64,000 bases of DNA from Actinopolyspora mzabensis (GTDB lineage: Bacteria > Actinomycetota > Actinomycetes > Mycobacteriales > Pseudonocardiaceae). The translations under genes were made by a program, and so were the position numbers. Position 1 is the first letter of the stretch. Each line of letters opens with the position of its first letter. The notes under the pieces were generated by a model that searched no databases, was not told the DNA's origin, and saw only the letters and a list, made by a program, of their open reading frames with translations. Below, piece after piece: positions 38,899 to 46,853 of the stretch. The DNA is taken from NCBI RefSeq assembly GCF_900101095.1, contig NZ_FNFM01000009.1, forward strand, positions 73,709 to 137,708, written 5' to 3'.

Positions 38899-40044
38899 AT
38901 GCGAATCACGGGACTGGAGACCTTCCCGGTGCCACCTCGCTGGCTGTTTCTCAGGATCTCCACCGACGAGGGACTCGTCGGCTGGGGCGAACCGGTGGTC
39001 GAGGGGCGTGCCCACACCGTCGCGGCGGCCGTCGACGAGCTGTCCGAGCTGCTGGTGGGACGCGACCCGCTGGCCATCGAGGATCACTGGCAGGTGATGA
39101 CCAAGGGCGGTTTCTACCGGGGTGGTCCGGTGCTCTCCAGCGCCGTGGCCGGTATCGACCAGGCGCTCTGGGACATCGCGGGCAAGAGCTACGGCGTTCC
39201 CGTCCACCGGTTGCTCGGCGGTCCGGTGCGCGAGCGGGTCCGGGTCTACCAGTGGATCGGTGGTGACGAGCCCTCGGACGTGGCCGAGGCAGCCGCGGAG
39301 CAGGTCGAGGCCGGTTTCACCGCCGTGAAGATGAACGGCAGCGGCAGGCTGCGCCACATCGACACGCCCGCCGAGCTGGACGCGGTGGTCAGCCGGGTCG
39401 CCGCGGTGCGCGAGGTGCTCGGCGACGCGCGTGACGTGGCGGTGGACTTCCACGGCCGGTTCTCCACCGCGATGAGCCGTCGGGTGCTGCCCCGGTTGGA
39501 GCCGTTGTCCCCGCTGTTCGTCGAGGAGCCGGTGTTACCCGAGAACACCGCCAAGGTCCGCGAGGTCGTCACCTCCACTTCCATTCCCATCGCGCTGGGG
39601 GAGCGGTTGTTCTCCCGCTGGGACTTCCGCGATGTGCTGACCTCCGGCATCGCGGTCGCGCAGCCCGACCTGTCGCACGCGGGCGGGATCTCGGAGGTGC
39701 GCCGCATCGCGGCGATGGCCGAGGCGCACGACGTGACGCTGGCACCGCACTGTCCACTCGGACCGCTCGCGCTGGCGGCCAGTCTGCAGGTCGCCTTCGC
39801 GACCCCGAACTTCCTGATCCAGGAGCAGAGCCGGGGGATCCACTACAACGTGGACTCGGACCTGCTGGACTACCTGGTGGATCCCAGCCCGTTCCGGTTC
39901 GACGAGGGGCACGTCGCCGCGCCGCAGGCCCCCGGCCTGGGCGTCGAGATCGACGAGGCGAAGGTGCGCGAGGCCGCCGAGCGTGGTCACCGCTGGCGTT
40001 CGCCGGTCTGGCGGGACTCGGACGGCGCTTTCGCCGAGTGGTGA
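38899..40044 (+). CDS. dgoD: D-galactonate dehydratase
   Basis: Enolase-superfamily (mandelate racemase subgroup) enzyme dehydrating D-galactonate to 2-keto-3-deoxygalactonate. It is co-linear with E. coli DgoD (381 versus 382 aa): N-terminal PPRWLFL, GFYRGGPVLSSAVAGIDQALWDIAGK, metal ligands D183, E209 and E235, acid/base H185 (DFHGR) and H284 (LAPHCPLGP), and the same C-terminal ending AEW. GGAG precedes the ATG. Divergent from the gntR regulator; the lactonase, kinase and aldolase on the other strand complete the De Ley-Doudoroff steps. Galactose dehydrogenase is not in the window. Confidence 0.93.
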   Translation: MRITGLETFPVPPRWLFLRISTDEGLVGWGEPVVEGRAHTVAAAVDELSELLVGRDPLAIEDHWQVMTKGGFYRGGPVLSSAVAGIDQALWDIAGKSYGVPVHRLLGGPVRERVRVYQWIGGDEPSDVAEAAAEQVEAGFTAVKMNGSGRLRHIDTPAELDAVVSRVAAVREVLGDARDVAVDFHGRFSTAMSRRVLPRLEPLSPLFVEEPVLPENTAKVREVVTSTSIPIALGERLFSRWDFRDVLTSGIAVAQPDLSHAGGISEVRRIAAMAEAHDVTLAPHCPLGPLALAASLQVAFATPNFLIQEQSRGIHYNVDSDLLDYLVDPSPFRFDEGHVAAPQAPGLGVEIDEAKVREAAERGHRWRSPVWRDSDGAFAEW

Positions 40045-40122
40045 GCCGGGTCGTCGGTGGCGGTTCGCTCCTCGGCCGCGAGGATGCACACCGTCATCGG
40101 CCGTCGTGGCCGGAGAAGCGAA

Positions 40123-40152
40123 AAGCCCGCCCGGCGGTACCGAGCGGGACTT
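40123..40152. terminator. Probable bidirectional terminator dgoD / DUF397
   Basis: AAGCCCGC and GCGGGACTT form an imperfect hairpin between the two convergent genes, with short A and T runs on the flanks. Confidence 0.45.
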
Positions 40153-40164
40153 CACGGCAGCGGT

Positions 40165-40365
40165 TCAGCCGTCGAGACGGCCGCTTTTGATCGCGTCGAC
40201 GAAGGCGGTGAAGCGATGCGGGGAGACCGCGAGGACGGGGCTGTCGGTGCCGAGTTTGCTGTCCCGGAGGAGAGCGGTCCCCGGTAGGTTCTGGGCGACC
40301 TCGACGCAGTTACCGCCACTGTTCGATCGTGACGACTTTCGCCACGTCGCACGCGAGAGATCCAC
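40165..40365 (-). CDS. DUF397 domain protein
   Basis: A 66-aa protein with the typical DUF397 start (WRKSSRSNSGGNCVEVA), central VRDSK-like motif (here LLRDSKLG) and C-terminal FTAFVDAIKSGRLDG. DUF397 proteins are paired with DUF5753-type XRE regulators in actinomycetes, often controlling development or secondary metabolism, and may act as small antagonists. It starts 12 bp after the stop of the regulator gene, so the two are one transcript. Confidence 0.9.
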   Translation of the reverse strand: MDLSRATWRKSSRSNSGGNCVEVAQNLPGTALLRDSKLGTDSPVLAVSPHRFTAFVDAIKSGRLDG

Positions 40366-40377
40366 TGTGCCAGCCTC

Positions 40378-41217
40378 CTAGGTCTGTGCCGTGTGCGCCT
40401 CCCGAATGCTACGTATCAGCTCCAGGGAGACCGGGGCTGGTAGGGCTGTGGATCGAAGTTCGTCGCCGACGTACTTCAGAGCTTCCACATCGTTGGGGTC
40501 ATCCACGGTGTGCCCTCCCAACGGAGTGTCGAGGAATCCGACAGCTTCGTTGTTGTCGAACGAGAGCAACGCGAACGAGCCGGAAGGGCTGGCGTGTGCT
40601 CCGGCGTTGTAGGGGAGCACTTGAACAATTACGTTCGGAAGTTCACACCAGCGCATCACTTGGTCCAATTGCCCTGTCATGAGGGCGGGGCCGCCGACTT
40701 CGCGACGTAGAGCTGCTTCGCTGATGACGGCTCGGAGGCGGAGTGGATTCGGTTCAGTAAGCCGTTTCTGACGTTCCGCTCTGGCCTGTACCCGTCGCGA
40801 GATATCCACGGGGTTCGTCGTGTACCTACCCGCGCGGTGCACCTCGTAAGCGTATGCCTCGGTTTGAAGTAGACCGGGGATCAAGTCGAGTTCGAAGTTG
40901 ACAGCCTCGGTAGCGAAGCTCTCGAAGTCCACGAACGGCTCGAACCAACTCGGTACGCGGTAACTCTCCCACCAGCCACGCTGTTCGGCTTGCTGGCGGG
41001 TCTCGTCCAACTGTCTGCGAACGTCTTGATCTGCTTCGTAGAGATCGAGCAAGCTCATGAGCTCGTGACGTTTGATCTTGGAGCGTCCCGCTTCGATATG
41101 TCGGATCTTCGAGTCCGAACACCCGAGAGCGCTGCTTGCGTCCGCCACGTCGAACTCCGCCGACTGGCGGAGTTTCGTAAGCCATGAGCCGAGCTGCCGA
41201 CGCCTCGCGGATGACAT
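40378..41217 (-). CDS. XRE-family regulator with DUF5753 domain
   Basis: A 279-aa protein: N-terminal Cro/CI helix-turn-helix (~6-62, ADASSALGCSDSKIRHIEAGRSKI) and a C-terminal DUF5753 domain containing IPGLLQTEAYAYEVHR (~114-129), ALRREVGGP, VIVQVLPYNAGAH and GSFALLSF. Codons are less GC-biased than in the flanking core genes. ATG 41217 fits the family N-terminus (SSARRRQLGSWL); a start at 41262 is possible but lacks a ribosome-binding site. It and DUF397 form a conserved actinobacterial pair of incompletely known function. Confidence 0.88.
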   Translation of the reverse strand: MSSARRRQLGSWLTKLRQSAEFDVADASSALGCSDSKIRHIEAGRSKIKRHELMSLLDLYEADQDVRRQLDETRQQAEQRGWWESYRVPSWFEPFVDFESFATEAVNFELDLIPGLLQTEAYAYEVHRAGRYTTNPVDISRRVQARAERQKRLTEPNPLRLRAVISEAALRREVGGPALMTGQLDQVMRWCELPNVIVQVLPYNAGAHASPSGSFALLSFDNNEAVGFLDTPLGGHTVDDPNDVEALKYVGDELRSTALPAPVSLELIRSIREAHTAQT

Positions 41218-41301
41218 GTCCAACAGCGTAGTTATGACAAGCTGCTGGAGATCATCGCCCATTCAGATGAATGCATTGATGACACTATCAACGATATATT
41301 C

Positions 41302-41312
41302 TGACATTGTCA
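41302..41312. promoter_or_regulatory. Short palindrome in AT-rich XRE promoter region
   Basis: TGACA-T-TGTCA lies between the divergent XRE gene and the small plus-strand frame at 41325, with a related TGACACTATCA 20 bp away. A candidate binding site of the XRE protein itself. Confidence 0.35.
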
Positions 41313-41324
41313 TGATGTTGTCGT

Positions 41325-41468
41325 ATGGATAGCAGAGTCAGGATCGATACAGCAGTGATTGAGTCAGAACCCGGCACTACAAGTGCTCTGCCGTTGGGCC
41401 GTGAAGCTCGGCCGTGCGGTTGTACTCGTGCGTTCTTCGAGTCGATCAGCGAGTTCGTCGCTTTGTGA
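41325..41468 (+). CDS. Small ORF divergent from XRE regulator
   Basis: A 47-aa frame (MDSRVRIDTAVIESEPGTT... with a central RPCGCTRAFF). It is not family-recognised. Support is positional: it starts just after the AT-rich palindromic promoter region and a perfect hairpin begins four bases after its stop. No strong ribosome-binding site. Could be a small regulator-linked peptide or an untranslated RNA. Confidence 0.35.
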   Translation: MDSRVRIDTAVIESEPGTTSALPLGREARPCGCTRAFFESISEFVAL

Positions 41469-41471
41469 ACC

Positions 41472-41500
41472 ACTCGTCCGGTAGCGACCACCGGACGAGT
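41472..41500 (+). terminator. Hairpin after small ORF
   Basis: Perfect 11-bp stem ACTCGTCCGGT / ACCGGACGAGT with a 7-nt loop. No T-run. It ends the short transcript that would start in the XRE divergent region. Confidence 0.6.
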
Positions 41501-41659
41501 AGCCCTTCCCGCGTACAGCCGGCAAGCATCACGCGGGGGTGGCTCCGTCAGCCGTTTACTACTGATGTGGAGCGTTGTTGATGCTATCGCTTGTGGTGGG
41601 GCGTGTGTCTGCGCGTCTGGAACCTTCGCACCTCGGCTGCCTGGTGGGGGTGGTGTGAG

Positions 41660-42151
41660 GTGGGTGCGTTGTTTCCGCGCAGCCTGGTGTTTGTGGTGCT
41701 GGCGGCGACGGAGGCCGATCACCGGTGTGGCCAGGCACCTCGGTTGCACGCGATCGGGCATCATCCGGGTGAGTACACGGCGGCGTGGGTGCTGTCGCTG
41801 TGTCAGGTTTATCTGGGGTTGGGTGAGATCACGCCGCTCGGCGAGCCGGAGGCCGATTCGGAGCTGTGTTCGCAGTGTTGTTCCATGATCGCGTGGTCGG
41901 GTCTGCGGGGGGCGGGTGGTGCGCCATGCCGTCGCTGGCTGAGCCGCCCGTGCCGCCGCCTCGGTTCGTCACCGGCACCGGTTCGGGCGAGATTCATGCC
42001 ACCGCCCCGTACAAACACGCCGAGTCCGCCCGTGCGGGTCGGGGGATGGTGGCGTGTTTCTGCGGGCAGGCGATTGAGCTGGCCCCGCACCCGCCGGAGC
42101 GCATTCTGGGCGGGTGGCACCACTACTGCCCGGTGTGTTTGCAGTACGTGA
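41660..42151 (+). CDS. Hypothetical Cys-containing protein, 3' part uncertain
   Basis: The first ~90 residues (SLVFVVLAATEADHRCGQ, HPGEYTAAWVLSLCQVYLGLGEITPLGEPEADSELC, CSQCC) have coding-type third-position GC and look like a conserved small protein with a possible metal-binding Cys set. From about 41926 on, the frame overlaps another frame with better codon bias and becomes Pro/Arg-rich. Either the true gene is shorter by frameshift, or the two genes overlap by 226 bp. Family not recognised. Confidence 0.45.
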   Translation: MGALFPRSLVFVVLAATEADHRCGQAPRLHAIGHHPGEYTAAWVLSLCQVYLGLGEITPLGEPEADSELCSQCCSMIAWSGLRGAGGAPCRRWLSRPCRRLGSSPAPVRARFMPPPRTNTPSPPVRVGGWWRVSAGRRLSWPRTRRSAFWAGGTTTARCVCST

Positions 42152-42309
42152 TCGGCGGCAGCGAGGCCCACCCGCCCAGCCCGCGGCACCGTTACGAGCC
42201 GTGGCTGTGCGAGTTGGCCCACCTCGACACCGACAACCCCACCGAGAAAACCCCCGCCAGCCCGTGTCCAGCAGGGACCGGGCACCATGATCTCCCAGCC
42301 GTGGCCTGA
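41926..42309 (+). CDS. Hypothetical protein with CxC / CPVC zinc-ribbon-like motif
   Basis: A 127-aa protein with high third-position GC throughout. A proline-rich N-terminus is followed by MVACFCGQAIEL and GGWHHYCPVCLQYVIGG, giving CxC and CxxC pairs that could bind zinc, then PRHRYEPWLCELAHLDTDN. The ATG lies inside the preceding frame; no clear ribosome-binding site. Not recognised; occurs in an AT-richer accessory island next to the XRE/DUF397 pair. Confidence 0.5.
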   Translation: MPSLAEPPVPPPRFVTGTGSGEIHATAPYKHAESARAGRGMVACFCGQAIELAPHPPERILGGWHHYCPVCLQYVIGGSEAHPPSPRHRYEPWLCELAHLDTDNPTEKTPASPCPAGTGHHDLPAVA

Positions 42310-42598
42310 CCGTCCCTTTCGGACCCGGGCGTGTGCCGTGAAAACCCCCGACACCTCCGGCACGCGCCCGCCCGGCCCCGCACACCGCCGTGCGGGACCA
42401 CCAACACCCCACCGTCGATTTCTCGAGAAATCGCGGCGGCGCCGTCAATTTCTCGCGAAATGTGCACCGCCCAGCAGTGCACACCCCTAGACCGGTGCCG
42501 CGCCGGAGTTCTCCCCTCCTGGGACAACACAGTCCCGTCCGGCGCGGCACCACCCCGGCCGGGAGCAGGGGCCGCTCCCACCCCGCACCGGCCGGGAC
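42310..42598. other. Convergent spacer rich in inverted repeats
   Basis: About 290 bp between convergent genes, with no gene. It contains a perfect 18-bp palindrome (42416-42433) and a second related one (42447-42461), described separately. Confidence 0.55.
42416..42461. repeat. Pair of CGATTTC...GAAATCG-type palindromes
   Basis: CGATTTCTCGAGAAATCG (42416-42433) is a perfect self-complementary 18-mer. Thirteen bases on, ATTTC-TCGC-GAAAT (42448-42461) repeats the core. Same motif family as at 26227, 35846 and 56231. Confidence 0.8.
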
Positions 42599-44638
42599 TC
42601 ACCCCACCCGGAACTTCCGCGACGTCCCGGTGAAGGCCGTGATCGCCCCGGTTACGGCCTTGGCGGCGCCGTGGTGCACCACGCGGTACTCGCCCTCGGC
42701 GGCGTCCGGTGGGATCGTCCAGCTGACGGTCACGGTTGAGGCCGTTACCCCGCGACGTGCCCAGTGGAACCGGGTCGACCAGTCACCGTCGTCGGCCACG
42801 GTCACCCAGCCGTCGGCTGAGCGGCGCTGCACCAGCAGGTAGCTGCCGTCGCGGTGCAGGTCGTTGTTGGGGTGTGCCGAGGCGAACACCACCCGCGCCG
42901 TCCCACCGCGCCGGTAGTGCTCCTGTGGCTGTTCCAGCACCTCGCCGAACTCCCGGCCCACGGGTGGGGAGTCGAACACCACGCCCGGCTGCAGCCGAAC
43001 CCTGCCCCCTTCGGGGTTGCCCGCGGGGGACGGTCCCGGTTCGCTGTCCCGGTCGGCGGCCATGTCGGCCGCGAGCCTGGCGAACTCCTGCTGGTAGGCG
43101 GGCAGCGACCACCTTCCGAACATGGTGTGGCCGCCCTCGTAGGCCTGCTGGTCGTACTCCTCGGGAGTGGTCAGGTATCCGGCGTAGTCGTTGGCGTAGC
43201 CCGCCACCACGACGTCGGTCGACTCCACACCGAGTTCGGCGGCCACTGTGCGGCGCAGCCGCAGCCCGCCGACGATGCTGACCTCCTGCGGAATCCCGAC
43301 CAGGTACAGCGTGCCGATCCGCACCAGCTGGATCGGCAGTATCCGCGGTACCCAGCCCATCGACCCCACCGGCAACAGGATCTCTTTGGGTGCCTGCCGG
43401 TCCCGCAGCCGCGGCGACGCCCGGTACAGTGCACGGCTGATCGTGCCGAAGAACGGGTTGTTGCCCGTCCCCTCCTCGAAGAAGGACGGCCCCGGCCCGT
43501 CCTCGGCCCCGGCCGCGAACGAGGCACCCAGCGCCGCAGCGCAGGTCCGGTGCGAACTTCCGTCGCCGGTGAACTCCTGCCCGACCACCGTGTCCGACAT
43601 GTCGACGTAGGACGTTCGGTGGTCGATGCCGCCCTCCACTGCGGTGTTGGCCTCCCGCAGCAGCCGCGCCGCCGCGGTGTACTGCCGATCGCCGATGATC
43701 CGGGTGTTGGCGAACTCGTCGTCCGTGGGGCCGGTGCCGGGGCGCAGTTCCAGGTTCGGCGACATGTCGGCGGCGTTGGACTGCGCGAACGCGGCGACGA
43801 ACCCGGGGTCGCCCGCGCGGTAGTCCACCCCCGTGATCTCGCGTTCCCACCGGTAGGCGGCGTACCCCTTGTTGTCGCCGCTGATGAGCGTGTTGTCCGG
43901 GCTGAGGCTGGTGGCGTGGGTGGCGAACCAGTTGATCGCGCCCACGGCCCTCCCGCCGCGTTCGAAACGCAGCAGCACCGTGGCCGGGTCCGTGGCGTCG
44001 GGGAAGTGGCTCCGGTCCGCCGCCGGATTGCGTTCGAACGCCGCGCGGGAGCGGTTCACGCTGGCGTTGGTCAGCTCGCCGCGTGCGACGCGGAGGTTGC
44101 CGGGAGCCAGGTCGGCGTCGGCGCGTTCGATCGATTCGGTGATGCCCGCTACCAGCGCTTCGAAGGTGCCGGGCTGGAATCCCAGCGTGGTGACGTTGTA
44201 GAGGGTGTGGCAGGAGAAGCCACCCGGTCCGGCGTGGGTGTGGGTGGCCGTCAGCAGCACGTTGTGCTCGCCGTAACGCGTGCCGTGCGCGTGTGCCAGG
44301 CGTTCGAGTACGGCGCGGCGCACGGCTCCGAAGATCATCCCCGCGTCCACCGTCACCACCGCCACCCTTCGTTCGGGTGCGATTCGTTCGGCGAAGACGA
44401 AGGCGCGGGCGCGTTGCCGTTGGTGGATTCCGGTGGTGCGCTGTTCCAGCCGGGCGTAGCCCATCATGCCGTTCTCGGCGGGTTGGCCGGTCACGTCGCC
44501 GATGCCGCGACCGAGCAGGTAACGCTCCCGCTCGGACTCGCTCGCCGCGGCGGTGCGCCCCGCGGCGGCTGCCGTCAGCAGCGCGCCCAGTCCGCCCCGC
44601 AGTACCGGGCGTCTGCCTAGCGTGTTTCCGCCGTCCAT
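42599..44638 (-). CDS. Neutral/alkaline ceramidase, Tat-exported
   Basis: Zn-dependent N-acylsphingosine amidohydrolase of 679 aa. The N-terminus has a twin-arginine signal (R9-R10 in GRRPVLRGG, hydrophobic core GALLTAAAAG). Catalytic features are GIGDVTGQPAENGMMGYA, zinc ligands H133 and H135 in ATHTHAGPGG, the nucleophile serine region VNRS (S197) in the family motif NxNRSxxAFxxNP, and a C-terminal immunoglobulin-like domain (~520-679). It would cleave ceramide-like lipids outside the cell. Bacteria rarely have sphingolipids, so host, fungal or environmental lipids are likely substrates. Monocistronic. Confidence 0.9.
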   Translation of the reverse strand: MDGGNTLGRRPVLRGGLGALLTAAAAGRTAAASESERERYLLGRGIGDVTGQPAENGMMGYARLEQRTTGIHQRQRARAFVFAERIAPERRVAVVTVDAGMIFGAVRRAVLERLAHAHGTRYGEHNVLLTATHTHAGPGGFSCHTLYNVTTLGFQPGTFEALVAGITESIERADADLAPGNLRVARGELTNASVNRSRAAFERNPAADRSHFPDATDPATVLLRFERGGRAVGAINWFATHATSLSPDNTLISGDNKGYAAYRWEREITGVDYRAGDPGFVAAFAQSNAADMSPNLELRPGTGPTDDEFANTRIIGDRQYTAAARLLREANTAVEGGIDHRTSYVDMSDTVVGQEFTGDGSSHRTCAAALGASFAAGAEDGPGPSFFEEGTGNNPFFGTISRALYRASPRLRDRQAPKEILLPVGSMGWVPRILPIQLVRIGTLYLVGIPQEVSIVGGLRLRRTVAAELGVESTDVVVAGYANDYAGYLTTPEEYDQQAYEGGHTMFGRWSLPAYQQEFARLAADMAADRDSEPGPSPAGNPEGGRVRLQPGVVFDSPPVGREFGEVLEQPQEHYRRGGTARVVFASAHPNNDLHRDGSYLLVQRRSADGWVTVADDGDWSTRFHWARRGVTASTVTVSWTIPPDAAEGEYRVVHHGAAKAVTGAITAFTGTSRKFRVG

Positions 44639-44848
44639 TGCCCACCTCCGCGCGGGTGATGACGGACATCACGGTAGTGCCGCGATCACCAGGAAGTGAA
44701 TATTTCTCGCTTAATGTCCCTCAAAGGGAGGACGCTAAGAAAATCTTTCTCTATATTTGGAGTTCAAGCGGAAAATATTGCCCATTACTCGTGATTTGGG
44801 GTATGAATTCCGCAAGGCGAGGTAGTCACGGCCCACAGGAGGCTGCAC
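44639..44848 (+). promoter_or_regulatory. AT-rich promoter region of lat
   Basis: The 210-bp spacer between divergent ceramidase and lat is clearly AT-rich (e.g. AATATTT and TATATTT patches near 44700-44755) and ends with AGGAG seven bases before the lat ATG. In mycobacteria lat is controlled by an Lrp-type regulator from a neighbouring gene; none is adjacent here. Confidence 0.45.
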
Positions 44849-46213
44849 ATGACCGCACAGCGACTCGCACCGGTCGAGCACGACGCCGCTCCGGAGGCTC
44901 TCGCTCCGAACGTCGTGGAGGAACTCCGCTCGCGGGTGACAGGTGATCTGCTCGACGTGGTCGTCGATCTCGACTCCGGTGAGGGATGCCGCGTGAGCGA
45001 CCTGCGGGACGGCACCCGGTATCTCGACATGACGATGTACTTCAGCTCCGCGCCGCTCGGCCACGGTCACCCCGGTCTGCGTACCCCCGAGTTCGAGGCG
45101 GCCCTGGTGCGGGCGGGCAGGGTCAAACCGGCCAACCCGGACTTCGCCACGATGGAGCAGGCCCGGTTCGTCGAGACCCTGCGGCGCGTGTTCGGAGATC
45201 CCGAGCTGCCGTGGCTGTTCTTCATCGAGGGTGGCGGGCCGGCGGTGGAGAACGCCCTCAAGGTGGCCTTCGACTGGAAGACCAAGCACAACGCGCGGCG
45301 CGGCGTGCCGATGCGCGGCTCTCGCGCGATGCACCTGCGGTGGGCTTTCCACGGGCGGACCGGTTACACGATGTCGCTGACCAACACCGACCCCAGGAAG
45401 GTACGCGACTACCCCGCCTTCGACTGGCCCAGGATCCCGAGCCCCGCGGTGGAACCGGGGCCGCGGTGGGACACGGCCGAGCTGCTGCCCGCCGAGCGGG
45501 AGGCGCTGGACGCGGCGGAGGCCGCGCTGACCCGCTACGGCAACGAGATCGCCTGCTTCGTCTACGAGCCCATCCAGGGTGAGGGCGGCGACCGGCATCT
45601 GCGTCCGGCCTTCCTGCGCGAGATGCAGCGGCTCTGCCAGGAGCACCACGTGCTCACCGTGGCTGACGAAGTGCAGAGCGGCGGAGGCATCACCGGCCAC
45701 CCCTGGGCGCACCAGGCACTGGGCCTCGAACCCGATCTGGTCGCCTTCGGCAAGCGGCTGCAGGTGTGCGGCGTCATGGGCGGTAGGCGAGTGGACGACA
45801 TCGAGGACAACGCCTTCCGCGAGCCCAGCAGGATCAGCTCGACCTGGGGCGGTTCCCTGGTGGACATGGTGCGAGCCACCAGGATCCTCGAAGTGATCGA
45901 GTCGGAGAACCTGCTGGACCACGCGTCGCGGATGGGAGAGCTACTGCTGTCCGAACTGCGTGAACTGGCCGCGGAATACCCGAACCTGGTCACCGCTCCC
46001 CGAGGCCGTGGTCTGATGGCCGCGCTGGACTTCCCGGACGGCACACTGCGGGACCGGGCGGCAGCCCTGGCCAGACAGCGCCACCACACCGTCTTCCTGC
46101 CCTCCGGGCCGCGTTCGTTGCGGTGGCGGCCCGCGCTGTCGGTGCGCCCGGACGAGCTCACCGACGCCGTGGCGGCGCTGCGTGCGACCCTGCGGGAGCT
46201 TTCCGCGGAGTGA
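44849..46213 (+). CDS. lat: L-lysine 6-aminotransferase
   Basis: Class III PLP aminotransferase transferring the epsilon-amino group of lysine to 2-oxoglutarate, yielding piperideine-6-carboxylate and glutamate. LAT-specific segments: YFSSAPLGHGHP, DPELPWLFFIEGGGPAVENALKVAFDWK (in pieces ~117-144), FHGRTGYTMSLTNTDPRK, YEPIQGEGGDRHLR. The PLP lysine is K302 in AFGKRLQVCG. 454 aa, full length. No beta-lactam genes, lrp, or piperideine dehydrogenase are adjacent, so it is probably for lysine catabolism or pipecolate-type osmolyte formation (inference). Confidence 0.92.
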   Translation: MTAQRLAPVEHDAAPEALAPNVVEELRSRVTGDLLDVVVDLDSGEGCRVSDLRDGTRYLDMTMYFSSAPLGHGHPGLRTPEFEAALVRAGRVKPANPDFATMEQARFVETLRRVFGDPELPWLFFIEGGGPAVENALKVAFDWKTKHNARRGVPMRGSRAMHLRWAFHGRTGYTMSLTNTDPRKVRDYPAFDWPRIPSPAVEPGPRWDTAELLPAEREALDAAEAALTRYGNEIACFVYEPIQGEGGDRHLRPAFLREMQRLCQEHHVLTVADEVQSGGGITGHPWAHQALGLEPDLVAFGKRLQVCGVMGGRRVDDIEDNAFREPSRISSTWGGSLVDMVRATRILEVIESENLLDHASRMGELLLSELRELAAEYPNLVTAPRGRGLMAALDFPDGTLRDRAAALARQRHHTVFLPSGPRSLRWRPALSVRPDELTDAVAALRATLRELSAE

Positions 46214-46247
46214 GCGGCCACCGCGGCACCCGTGCGTGCCGGGCAGG

Positions 46248-46850
46248 TCAGATCCAGCCCTCCTCCCACGCCCTGCGGGCCGCTTCGTGCCTGGTCTCGG
46301 CACCCAGCTTGCTCATCGCGGCCGAGAGGTAGTTGCGAACCGTTCCCGGAGCCAGGTGCACCCGCTCGGCGATGGTGTTGATCGAAGCCCCGTGCTGGGT
46401 GTGCCGCAGCAGCTCGATCTCGCGCTCACCGAGCGGGCAGTCCCCCTCGGTGAGCGCGCTGGCGGCGATCTCGGAGTCGACGTAGCGCCCGCCGTTGTGC
46501 ACGTCGCGGAGAATGGCCGCGAGTTTGCTCGCCGGTGTCGTCTTGGGGACGAAACCGCGCGCCCCCGCGCTCAGCGCGCGCTTGAGCACCCCCGGCCTGG
46601 CGTGCCTGGTGACCAGTACCACCGGGGTCGCCGTGTCTCGTGCGATCTCGGCGGTGGCCTCGACACCGTCCAGTTCGGGCATCTCCAGATCCAGCACGAC
46701 CACGTCGGGACGCTCCCGCGAGACGGCCTCGATCGCCTCGGTGCCGTTGCTGGCCTGCGCGAGAACCTCGATGTCGCTTTCCAGGTCGAGCAGTGCCGCC
46801 ATGGCGCCACGGATCAGGTCCTCGTCGTCGGCCAGCACGACCCCGATCAT
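46248..46850 (-). CDS. NarL/DesR-type response regulator
   Basis: A 200-aa LuxR-family response regulator. The receiver domain (1-~118) has D8-D9 and phospho-acceptor D54 (VVVLDLEMPELDG), with K103-type FVPKTTP. The C-terminal LuxR helix-turn-helix (~135-195) has LGEREIELLRHTQHGASINTIAERVHLAPGTVRNYL (in pieces). It follows the kinase gene with a 3-bp gap, so the pair is one operon. Motifs best match the DesR group that controls membrane or antimicrobial-peptide exporters. Confidence 0.9.
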   Translation of the reverse strand: MIGVVLADDEDLIRGAMAALLDLESDIEVLAQASNGTEAIEAVSRERPDVVVLDLEMPELDGVEATAEIARDTATPVVLVTRHARPGVLKRALSAGARGFVPKTTPASKLAAILRDVHNGGRYVDSEIAASALTEGDCPLGEREIELLRHTQHGASINTIAERVHLAPGTVRNYLSAAMSKLGAETRHEAARRAWEEGWI

Positions 46851-46853
46851 GTC

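Noticed and set aside
40165-41217. Classical toxin-antitoxin pair
   Set aside because: The motifs identify DUF397 and XRE-DUF5753, a known actinobacterial regulatory pair; no toxin fold is recognisable.
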